Part shown: positions 40,468 to 46,434 of the stretch, piece by piece | Position numbering within the stretch: the stretch's first letter is position 1 | Layout of the letters: each line of letters starts with the position of its first letter | NCBI GenBank assembly: GCA_046734335.1 | Contig: JBKPRA010000064.1 | Location: 1-64,000 of the forward strand | From: DATBLE01 sp046734335 | GTDB taxonomy: Bacteria; Actinomycetota; Thermoleophilia; Gaiellales; Gaiellaceae | Length of the DNA: 64,000 nt | Direction of reading: 5' to 3' | Notes under the pieces: model-generated | Told to the model about the DNA's origin: nothing | Seen by the model: the letters and a program-made list of their open reading frames with translations, nothing else | The model's database searches: none | Position numbers and translations under genes: made by a program

Positions 40468-41190
40468 CTACCCTGGGGGCTCGACGGTCCAAACGCACTC
40501 GTGCTCATGCGGAGTGGGCCTCGAGAGACGGACCGTGATCGTCGTGCCCAGCGGGCCCGTGTCGATCGACCAGGCATCGGCCAGCGCGTCGACGATGTCG
40601 AGCCCGCGGCCCCCGTCTCGGCGCCGCCTGCGCAGCATCCTGAGAGTGAGCCGGCCGCCGCCGTTCTGGACGCGGAGCTCCGCCGCGTCGTGGAAGAGCT
40701 TCGCATCCATCCGGATCGGATGGCGTGAGGAGCCGTGTAGGAAGGCGTTCTTGACCAGCTCGCTCGCGACCAGACGCAGGTAAAAGGCAAACCTCGGGTC
40801 GTCGAGCTCGCCCAGCAGGCCGTCGACCGTCTGTCTGGCCTTGAGCGGCGCGTGCACGGACGGCTGGATGCGGGCCGAGGCTGTGTTCAGCGGGCTCGGG
40901 ATGACCGCGAGTTCGTGGGCGGCGCTCGCACGCGCTCCGCGGCGCACCTGGGCGAGCACGCGCCTCAGCGTCGCCACCTGCTCCGGGTCGTAGAGGCGCT
41001 GTCCGCGTCGGCCTCGTTGTGGAACGACGACGCGATACCTGCGCTCCCAGGTACGCAGCGTGCTGGGTGCGATGCCGAGCTCACGCGCGACTGCGCCGAT
41101 CTCGAGGAGCCCGGCCGGATCCGGGTCGGCGTCGGTCCCCTGTGGCTGCCGCTTCCTAGCCGTCGCGAGGATTTTCGACCTCCGCGACAA
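40468..41190 (-). CDS. MerR-type DNA-binding domain fused to a GHKL ATPase domain
   Basis: In this 240-residue protein, residues about 25-90 are a MerR helix-turn-helix (EIGAVARELGIAPSTLRTWE, then RLYDPEQVATLRRV). Residues about 125-230 are an RsbW-like HATPase with N-box ASELVKNAFLHG and G2-like GGRGLDIVDALADAW; the G1 loop is weak (VQNGGGRL). The combination suggests a transcription regulator whose DNA binding or partner binding depends on ATP or on partner switching. TTG 41190 is chosen for the GGTGAGG site 7 nt before it; GTG 41202 is possible. It overlaps the upstream gene by 35 bp. Confidence 0.72.
   Translation of the reverse strand: MSRRSKILATARKRQPQGTDADPDPAGLLEIGAVARELGIAPSTLRTWERRYRVVVPQRGRRGQRLYDPEQVATLRRVLAQVRRGARASAAHELAVIPSPLNTASARIQPSVHAPLKARQTVDGLLGELDDPRFAFYLRLVASELVKNAFLHGSSRHPIRMDAKLFHDAAELRVQNGGGRLTLRMLRRRRRDGGRGLDIVDALADAWSIDTGPLGTTITVRLSRPTPHEHECVWTVEPPG
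40469..40494 (-). promoter_or_regulatory. SigF-type promoter GTTT-N17-GGGTA
   Basis: On the minus strand GTTT (40491-40494) and GGGTA (40469-40473) are 17 nt apart and precede the rsbV TTG by 11 nt. The site lies inside the end of the MerR-HATPase gene. Confidence 0.5.
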
Positions 41191-41458
41191 GGGCAGCCTC
41201 ACCGAGCTTCTCGACGATTTCGTAGCCGTTGCTCGAGTCCACCACCCGTTCGACCGTAGGGTCCGCGTGCCCCCTGACCACGACGAACTTCGTCGCCTCC
41301 GACCGGACGGCCTCGTACTCGGCAATCAGGATCGGGATCCGGAGAGTGCAGTCCTCCCGGGCGCACTCGCAGACGATCTCGAACGGTGCATCAGGGCCAC
41401 GGTCGGCCACCCGTTTCTCGAGCCGCTCGTTGACGAGCCGGAACAGGCTCTCGTTCAT
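41156..41458 (-). CDS. Small conserved actinobacterial protein with CxCx4C motif
   Basis: This 100-residue protein has FEIVCECAREDCTLRI near residues 25-40, with three cysteines that could bind a metal. EYEAVR and FVVVRGHADP follow, then ERVVD. I recognise this as a recurrent actinobacterial small-protein pattern of unknown function, often next to stress or response genes. ATG 41458 is chosen for the family-like MNESLFRLVNER start; TTG 41509 or GTG 41482 would lengthen it. A SigF-like promoter lies upstream. Confidence 0.72.
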   Translation of the reverse strand: MNESLFRLVNERLEKRVADRGPDAPFEIVCECAREDCTLRIPILIAEYEAVRSEATKFVVVRGHADPTVERVVDSSNGYEIVEKLGEAALVAEVENPRDG

Positions 41459-41493
41459 CCCGCGCCGTAGCTCGGACGTCACGGCGGAACATG

Positions 41494-41518
41494 TATCCGC
41501 GTTGAACAAGATTTGAAC
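41494..41518 (-). promoter_or_regulatory. SigF-like promoter GTTC-N16-GGATA
   Basis: On the minus strand GTTC (41515-41518) and GGATA (41494-41498) are 16 nt apart, 7 of 9 consensus bases. It overlaps the TTG at 41509, which argues for a start further downstream. Confidence 0.4.
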
Positions 41519-41548
41519 ATCTTTCTGGCCGGTGCCGGTCAGGTGGAG

Positions 41549-41554
41549 TACCCT
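41549..41554 (+). promoter_or_regulatory. Leaderless-type -10 box TACCCT
   Basis: TACCCT lies 8 nt before the ATG of an 8-codon leader frame that leads into the phosphatase gene. Confidence 0.35.
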
Positions 41555-41562
41555 CGGCGCGC

Positions 41563-41589
41563 ATGGGAGAGGGAGGCCCGCGAAAATGA
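41563..41589 (+). CDS. Possible 8-codon leader peptide coupled to the phosphatase gene
   Basis: ATG at 41563 opens MGEGGPRK and stops at a TGA that overlaps the ATG at 41586 (ATGA). With a -10 box 8 nt upstream, a leaderless message would be translated here first and then pass ribosomes to the phosphatase gene. GAGGG inside the leader frame could also act as the binding site for 41586. The peptide itself shows no function. Confidence 0.3.
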   Translation: MGEGGPRK

Positions 41590-44162
41590 GCCGGTTTCGG
41601 CGTCACCGAGCGGATGTCTCGGGCGAGTCCGGCCCGATCGACGTCCTGCAGCGCGAGTCCACCGCCCTGCGCCGCTGGCTTATCGTGGCCGGCTGTCTGG
41701 CCGTCCTGCTGCTGGCCGGCATCTCGACCTTCCTCGCCTGGCAGCAGTACGACGACGCGAAGGAGCGGGCGAGGAACGACCTTCGAGCCAGGGTCGCGGC
41801 CGTCGCCGCGCTGGTCGATACCTCCTTCGCCGGCCAGATCCAGACGCTCTCTTCGATCGCCAAGGCGCCGTCCGTGGTCGGCCAGGACACGTCACTGATG
41901 GGGCCGTACTTCCGGCGGGTCAGCAGGCCCGGCATCGCACCGTTCACCGCAGGGCTCGGGTGGATCGACCGCGACGGGATCGTCCGGGCGACGAACCGGC
42001 CGGGCCCGGGAACCTCCGGGACCGTCGCGAACCGCGCCTACTTCCGGAGAGTCGTGGCCACGCACAAGCCGTACGTGAGCGCCGGCCTGATCGGCAAGGC
42101 TGTCCGGCAGCCGGTGATCGTCGTCGCCGTTCCGACGTTCGGTCCGGGAGGCGCCTTCACCGGCATCCTCGCCGGAAGCACGCTGCTCAGGACGTTCGGC
42201 GAAAGCAGGCAGGCGCTCGAGCTGGGCTACGGCAGCCTGCTGCTGGTCGACCGGGACGGTCAGCTCCTCCTGGGCGGGCTCGAGCACGTGAGCAACACCG
42301 CCCTGCTCGGGCGCATCAAGGGTATGGAGGCGGGCGTCGTCTCCGGCCGGGGCTTCGACGGCGAGGGGGACGACGTGGTCGCCTTCGCCACGGCGCGAGT
42401 GCCGGGCTGGGTGACCGCGATCGACCGGCCCCGCTCGTCGGTGTTTGCGCCGGCAAGGCGGGCGTTGTTCCTCGAGCTCGGCTCTGTGCTCGCCGCCGTG
42501 CTGCTCGTGCTGGGGACTCTCGTCTTCGTGGTCAGCCGGGCGCGCCGGAGAGCGGAGCTCTACAACCAGCGCGCACGCGCCTGGAGCAGCCTGAGCCGGG
42601 CACTGGCGTCCGCGAGTACCCCGACGCAGGTGAGTGATGCCCTGCTCGGGGCGTTGAGCGGGTCGTTCCCGAACGCGGTGGCGGTCGTCGGGATCGAGAA
42701 CCAGGGCCGGCTGCAGGTAGGTGCCGCCTCGCGCATGGTGCGCGCGCGCCGGATCACGGAGAGCGCGCGAATCCTCGAACTGGTCGCTTCGCTCGGGCAA
42801 GAAGGCCCAAGGACGGTCTCTCTCGAGCACGAGCCCGAGCTGCGCGACCTGTACACGAAGACCGGCCGGGGGATGCGGGCGGTGCACGGCCTCCCGATCG
42901 CCGGGTCCGGGAGCAAGCCCGTCGGAACGATCACGCTGCTGAGCACCGCCGCCTACCTCGAGTCACACGACTGGGCGGTGCTCCGCTCCTTTGCCGACCA
43001 GGCGGCGCGCGCGCTCGAGCGCGCATGGCGCTTCGTCCAAGAGCACGAGCTCGCCGTTCGGCTCCAGCGGAGCCTGCTGCCCGAGCGTCTGCCGAGCGGC
43101 GACGGACTCGAGCTCGCGGGGCACTACCTCGCGGGTGCCGACGCGGTCGAGGTCGGGGGCGACTGGTACGACGCGGTTCGCCGGCCCGACGGGACCGTCC
43201 ATCTGTCCGTCGGCGACGTCAGCGGAAAGGGCATCGGTGCGGCGACGGTGATGAGCCGCCAGCGCCACACCTTCGAGGTCTACGCGCACGACCTCGCCTC
43301 GCCAGCGGAGATCATCCGGCGCATGCTCCGGCACGCGGACGGCGAGGAGATGATCACCATCGCGGTCGTCAGCCTCGATCCCTACGCCGGTGAGCTCACG
43401 TACTCCTGTGTCGGCCACCCGCCGCCGCTGCTGCTGGATCGCGCGTCGGGCGAGGTGACGAGGCTCGACGGCGCAAGCGCACCGCCCGTCGGGGTGGCTG
43501 TGCCGATCGACATCGTGGAGGCAAAGCTGCCCCTGCCCGATCACGGCGTGCTCTTGATGTACACGGACGGTCTGATCGAACGCCGCGGACAGAACATCGA
43601 AGACGCAATCGCCTTCCTCGGCGAGGTGCTCGAGTCGGAGCGGGTCCTGACTCCGGGCGCGATCCTGGCGAGGATCGCCGGCGCGATCGGTGCGCCGGAC
43701 GACGATGTCGCGCTGCTTCTCCTCTCGCTGGAGCTCCCACGGATCTCGTTCGAGGTCGAGCTCCCCGCCGATCCGGCCGCGCTCCGGGGCATGCGCCTCC
43801 GGCTGGGCGCGTGGCTCGCCAAGCGCGGAATCGACACCGAGCAGGCGCACGATGTCGTGCTCGCCGTCAGCGAGGCCTGCAACAACGCGATCGAGCATGC
43901 CTACCGCGCCGACGGCGCCGGCCCCATCAAGATCGGCATCGCGCCGGCCGAGGCGGGGACGCTTCGCATCGTCGTCGAGGATCACGGTACGTGGCGGGAC
44001 GAACGTCCGTCTGCCGACCGTGGTCGTGGCATCGGGTTGATGGAGCACCTCATGCACTCGACCGACATCCAGACAGGTCTGCACGGGACGCGCGTGACCC
44101 TCGAGTGGCGTGTTCCAGTCGAGACTTCGGCCGAGCCCGGATACGCACCCGCGACCCCCTGA
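41586..44162 (+). CDS. Membrane PP2C phosphatase with sensor, GAF and C-terminal HATPase (RsbU/RsbP type)
   Basis: This 858-residue protein has a first transmembrane helix near residues 30-52, an extracytoplasmic dCache/CHASE-like sensor to about 290 and a second helix near 294-318. A GAF-like domain follows at about 335-480. A SpoIIE/PP2C phosphatase lies at about 500-715, with GGDWYDA, GDVSGKG and MYTDGLIE supplying metal ligands. A GHKL ATPase lies at about 725-845, with the N-box SEACNNAIEHAY and GRGIGLM. It probably dephosphorylates STAS antagonists in response to an external signal, while the HATPase may rephosphorylate them or bind a sigma factor. A STAS gene follows 49 bp later. Confidence 0.88.
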   Translation: MSRFRRHRADVSGESGPIDVLQRESTALRRWLIVAGCLAVLLLAGISTFLAWQQYDDAKERARNDLRARVAAVAALVDTSFAGQIQTLSSIAKAPSVVGQDTSLMGPYFRRVSRPGIAPFTAGLGWIDRDGIVRATNRPGPGTSGTVANRAYFRRVVATHKPYVSAGLIGKAVRQPVIVVAVPTFGPGGAFTGILAGSTLLRTFGESRQALELGYGSLLLVDRDGQLLLGGLEHVSNTALLGRIKGMEAGVVSGRGFDGEGDDVVAFATARVPGWVTAIDRPRSSVFAPARRALFLELGSVLAAVLLVLGTLVFVVSRARRRAELYNQRARAWSSLSRALASASTPTQVSDALLGALSGSFPNAVAVVGIENQGRLQVGAASRMVRARRITESARILELVASLGQEGPRTVSLEHEPELRDLYTKTGRGMRAVHGLPIAGSGSKPVGTITLLSTAAYLESHDWAVLRSFADQAARALERAWRFVQEHELAVRLQRSLLPERLPSGDGLELAGHYLAGADAVEVGGDWYDAVRRPDGTVHLSVGDVSGKGIGAATVMSRQRHTFEVYAHDLASPAEIIRRMLRHADGEEMITIAVVSLDPYAGELTYSCVGHPPPLLLDRASGEVTRLDGASAPPVGVAVPIDIVEAKLPLPDHGVLLMYTDGLIERRGQNIEDAIAFLGEVLESERVLTPGAILARIAGAIGAPDDDVALLLLSLELPRISFEVELPADPAALRGMRLRLGAWLAKRGIDTEQAHDVVLAVSEACNNAIEHAYRADGAGPIKIGIAPAEAGTLRIVVEDHGTWRDERPSADRGRGIGLMEHLMHSTDIQTGLHGTRVTLEWRVPVETSAEPGYAPATP

Positions 44163-44211
44163 CGATCCTGGTAGCGTCGGTGTCGACATTCCTGGTCAAC
44201 AGGCCCCAGCC

Positions 44212-44556
44212 GTGAGCGACACCCCCTTTCAGCTCAGGTCGTCCAGGATCGGGGACGCCGTCGTCCTCGTCGTGATCGGCGAGATCGACATGGCCACCTC
44301 TCCTGATGTAGCCCGGACGATCGACGGAAGCCCCCGCGACGTCGAGCGGGTCGTCGTCGATCTGACCGAGGTCACCTTCCTCGACTCGTCCGCGCTGAAC
44401 GCACTCGTCCATTGCCAGCGCAATCTGGCCGAGAACGACATCGGGTTCCGGATCGTCAGCCCGTCCGACCACGCGGTGCGCAGCGTGTTCGACATCACCC
44501 ACCTCACCGGACCGCTGAGCGTCGTCGACTCGCTCGACGACGCCCTGGCCAACTAG
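44212..44556 (+). CDS. STAS domain anti-sigma factor antagonist
   Basis: This 114-residue STAS protein has the core VVIGEIDMATSPDVA and the phospho-site loop DLTEVTFLDSSALNAL, acceptor Ser near residue 59. The GTG start follows the phosphatase gene by 49 bp, so it is a likely substrate of that phosphatase. It differs from the other two STAS proteins in the C-terminal helix (HLTGPLSVVDSLDDA), so it may serve a different HATPase partner. Confidence 0.85.
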   Translation: MSDTPFQLRSSRIGDAVVLVVIGEIDMATSPDVARTIDGSPRDVERVVVDLTEVTFLDSSALNALVHCQRNLAENDIGFRIVSPSDHAVRSVFDITHLTGPLSVVDSLDDALAN

Positions 44557-44567
44557 CGGCACGACGG

Positions 44568-44595
44568 CGACGGGAGCGCCGTGGCGCTCCCGTCG
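44568..44595. terminator. Hairpin between convergent genes
   Basis: CGACGGGAGCGC pairs perfectly with GCGCTCCCGTCG around a 4-nt loop, between the STAS gene and the convergent SAP/Rho-N-like gene. Confidence 0.6.
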
Positions 44596-44596
44596 G

Positions 44597-44947
44597 TCAA
44601 CGGCTCGACTTCTTCCCGTCGACCGCCCGCTGAAGCTGGGACTTGTTCATGTTCGACCGGCCGGAGACGCCGAGATGCCGCGCCTCCTCGTACAGCTGCT
44701 TGTACGTGCGGCCTTTCTGGCGACCCGTGCCCGACCGTAGGCCCCCGCGGCGTCCGGATGAGATATCTGTACGCGAGAGGCGAGAGCTGCTGCGCGCCTC
44801 GCCCGAGCGGGCCCGCTCCTTGTTCACGGTGCGCGCTGCGATCTCCTCGGCGCGAGCTTCCGAGGCGCCGCTGCGCCGCTCGCTCTGCTTGATGTGCTCG
44901 TACTGACGCGCCCGCTTCGTTCCCTTCTCGACTCCACGTGGCGGCAC
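44597..44947 (-). CDS. Small basic protein with Rho-N/SAP-like C-terminus (plasmid-stabilisation-like)
   Basis: In this 116-residue, strongly basic protein, residues about 10-50 match the KGTKRARQYEHIKQSERRSG and EEIAARTVNKERARSGE pattern of small actinobacterial proteins annotated as plasmid stabilisation. The C-terminal 35 residues (TYKQLYEEARHLGVSGRSNM then LQRAV) form a Rho-N/HeH helix-extension-helix motif that binds nucleic acid. GTG 44947 lies 2 nt after the stop of the hydrophobic peptide gene, so both belong to one SigF-type unit. Confidence 0.72.
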   Translation of the reverse strand: MPPRGVEKGTKRARQYEHIKQSERRSGASEARAEEIAARTVNKERARSGEARSSSRLSRTDISSGRRGGLRSGTGRQKGRTYKQLYEEARHLGVSGRSNMNKSQLQRAVDGKKSSR

Positions 44948-44949
44948 CG

Positions 44950-45111
44950 CTACCACCACGCCCCGCGGGTACGTCCGCCGGTACCGCCGGCGAGCAGCGA
45001 GATCAACCAGATCACCGCGAGCACGATCGCGACGATGAACAGCCAATGCATGGTGAAACCGACGCCGAACGCGATGATCGTCAGAATCGCAAGCAAGATC
45101 AGGAGAAGCAT
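44950..45111 (-). CDS. Very small hydrophobic membrane protein (lmo0937/DUF5670-like)
   Basis: This 53-residue protein is almost entirely two transmembrane helices (MLLLILLAILTIIAFGVGF and WLFIVAIVLAVIWLISLLA) with a short Gly/Arg tail. Such hydrophobic peptides occur in actinobacteria and Firmicutes stress regulons. GAGGAGG lies 11 nt before the ATG, and a perfect SigF-type promoter lies 38 nt before it. A longer upstream frame would cover that promoter and is rejected. Confidence 0.75.
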   Translation of the reverse strand: MLLLILLAILTIIAFGVGFTMHWLFIVAIVLAVIWLISLLAGGTGGRTRGAWW

Positions 45112-45148
45112 CAGAAATTCAGCCTCCTCGAATTTGGTCGTGCGGAGA

Positions 45149-45173
45149 TACCCGTGCTTTCGGCGCGGAAACC
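45149..45173 (-). promoter_or_regulatory. SigF-type promoter GGTTT-N15-GGGTA, perfect match
   Basis: On the minus strand GGTTT (45169-45173) and GGGTA (45149-45153) are 15 nt apart, matching the SigF consensus exactly. It drives the hydrophobic peptide and SAP/Rho-N-like genes. Confidence 0.7.
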
Positions 45174-45255
45174 TGCTCGTGAATCGACGCTTGCCGCGCA
45201 AGGCTGGCGGCGGACGCGATCGTGCTGGCGCGGCTGACAGAGCGCGCCTACGCCC

Positions 45256-45366
45256 GTGCCGAGAAAAAAGGGCTCGGGGAAGCGCAAGGCGATCTTCGCG
45301 GTCGGCGCCGTGGTCGGAGTGGTCGGCCTGACGAAAGCCACGAAGTCGCTGCTCCGCCCCGACTGA
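45256..45366 (+). CDS. Possible 36-residue membrane microprotein
   Basis: GTG at 45256 opens a 36-codon frame: a basic start PRKKGSGKRK, one hydrophobic helix AIFAVGAVVGVVGLTKA and a short tail ending LLRPD. The topology is that of a small membrane peptide. It lies between two perfect SigF-type promoters that point away from it to left and right. No ribosome binding site or clear -10 box is visible, and it is too short for family assignment. Confidence 0.38.
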   Translation: MPRKKGSGKRKAIFAVGAVVGVVGLTKATKSLLRPD

Positions 45367-45368
45367 CC

Positions 45369-45394
45369 GGTTTGGCGCTCACCGCGACGGGGTA
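45369..45394 (+). promoter_or_regulatory. SigF-type promoter GGTTT-N16-GGGTA, perfect match
   Basis: GGTTT at 45369-45373 and GGGTA at 45390-45394 are 16 nt apart. The ATG at 45406 follows by 11 nt. Confidence 0.7.
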
Positions 45395-45405
45395 ACCAGC
45401 CTGCC

Positions 45406-45627
45406 ATGGGTCTCACAGTCTCACTGCTACTCGCCGCTGCCGGCGCGATCCTCATCTGGGCGGTCGACGCCGGCACGTCGGGCTTCAACATTCACACGGC
45501 CGGCGTCATCCTGCTGGTCATCGGGATCATCGGCTTCGTCGTTTCCCTCGTCTTCTGGTCGAGCTGGGGCGGCTTCGGGGGCCCTCGCCGGGCCGAAGGA
45601 CGCGACACCACGACGATTGTCCACTGA
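45406..45627 (+). CDS. Small membrane protein, DUF6458-like
   Basis: This 73-residue protein has two transmembrane helices: residues 4-22 (SLLLAAAGAILIWAV) and 31-51 (HTAGVILLVIGIIGFVVSLVF), with the intervening DAGTSGFN. This matches the actinobacterial DUF6458 layout, in which an Asp/Gly turn joins two helices. Function is unknown. It lies under a perfect SigF-type promoter and its end overlaps the following STAS gene by 11 bp, so both are in one stress operon. Confidence 0.75.
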   Translation: MGLTVSLLLAAAGAILIWAVDAGTSGFNIHTAGVILLVIGIIGFVVSLVFWSSWGGFGGPRRAEGRDTTTIVH

Positions 45628-46036
45628 CTCGACAGTGACGTTCGGCACGGACGAGCCGCGTGAGGTGGACTTCGACCTCGTCACCCAGGAGGTGGGCGAC
45701 GGCACCTTCGTCGTCGCCCTGACGGGTGAGGTCGATCTCTACACGGCGCCCGAGCTGAAGGCCGCGCTGCTGCGCCTGGTCGCGGAGGGCCCGTTGCGGA
45801 TCGTGGTCGACCTGAGCGGCGCGACGTTCGTCGACTCGACCACGCTCGGTGTACTGCTCGGCGCGGTCAAGCGGCTGCGTCTGATCGGCGGCGAGCTCGT
45901 GCTCGTCTGCGCCGACCTGAACATCCGGCGGATCCTCTCGATCACGCTCCTCGACCGCGCGTTCACGATCTACGACACGCTGCAGGAGGCGCTGGCCGAA
46001 CCGCCGTCGGCTCCGCTGGCGTCGCCTCAGAGCTAG
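45617..46036 (+). CDS. STAS domain anti-sigma factor antagonist
   Basis: This 139-residue STAS protein has core strands FVVALTGEVDLYTAPELKAA and a phospho-site loop DLSGATFVDSTTLGVLLGAV, acceptor Ser near residue 74. From the loop onwards it is very close to the rsbV-like protein at 40074, which suggests duplication and a shared partner (RsbW). TTG 45617 is the longest start; GTG 45635 is possible. Transcription from the promoter at 45369 would make it a stress-induced positive-feedback element. Confidence 0.85.
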   Translation: MSTDSTVTFGTDEPREVDFDLVTQEVGDGTFVVALTGEVDLYTAPELKAALLRLVAEGPLRIVVDLSGATFVDSTTLGVLLGAVKRLRLIGGELVLVCADLNIRRILSITLLDRAFTIYDTLQEALAEPPSAPLASPQS

Positions 46037-46045
46037 AGCGTCCGC

Positions 46046-46399
46046 CTAGACCGCGGCGGCGCTTCGTTCGGCCAGGCACCGCCGGGCCCAACGCTCCGCT
46101 TCGTCGACGAGCCAGCTCTCGAGCCGCTCTGGCCGCATCTCGGACTCGTGCGGCGGCACCTCGATCCGTACCTGATGGACGGCCGCCTCCGAATGGCGGT
46201 CAATCTCGTGACGAACCTCGGAGACGATCGTCACGTGCGGAACCCGTTCGAGCAGCGACGCGGCAAGCCGGTCGATCTCCGCGAGCGTCGCCTCGCGCCC
46301 GGTGTAGACGCCGAAGTTGACGTGGACGGCGACCGTGCCTCTCGTCGCCGGCTCGTCCATCACGGCGAACGCAATCTGCTGTGAGGGTGCTTGTGCCAT
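46046..46399 (-). CDS. Conserved-looking protein of unknown function
   Basis: This 117-residue cytoplasmic protein has an alternating strand/helix pattern (VAVHVNFGVYTG, then DRLAASLLERVPHVTIVSEVRHEID) and a helical end with ARRCLAERSAAAV. No signal or membrane segment is present and I do not recognise a family. A SigF-like promoter lies upstream, so it is counted as part of the stress island. Confidence 0.65.
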   Translation of the reverse strand: MAQAPSQQIAFAVMDEPATRGTVAVHVNFGVYTGREATLAEIDRLAASLLERVPHVTIVSEVRHEIDRHSEAAVHQVRIEVPPHESEMRPERLESWLVDEAERWARRCLAERSAAAV

Positions 46400-46409
46400 A
46401 CCGGATCCA

Positions 46410-46434
46410 TTCCCCTCAGGGACGGGAGAAAACC
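46410..46434 (-). promoter_or_regulatory. SigF-type promoter GGTTT-N15-GGGAA
   Basis: On the minus strand GGTTT (46430-46434) and GGGAA (46410-46414) are 15 nt apart and precede the ATG at 46399 by 10 nt. The same GGGAA variant occurs at 38129. Confidence 0.5.

Noticed and set aside
45112..45201. Extending the hydrophobic peptide gene upstream to 45201.
   Set aside because: The extension would cover a perfect SigF-type promoter and the GAGGAGG site, and adds a basic stretch unlike the family.
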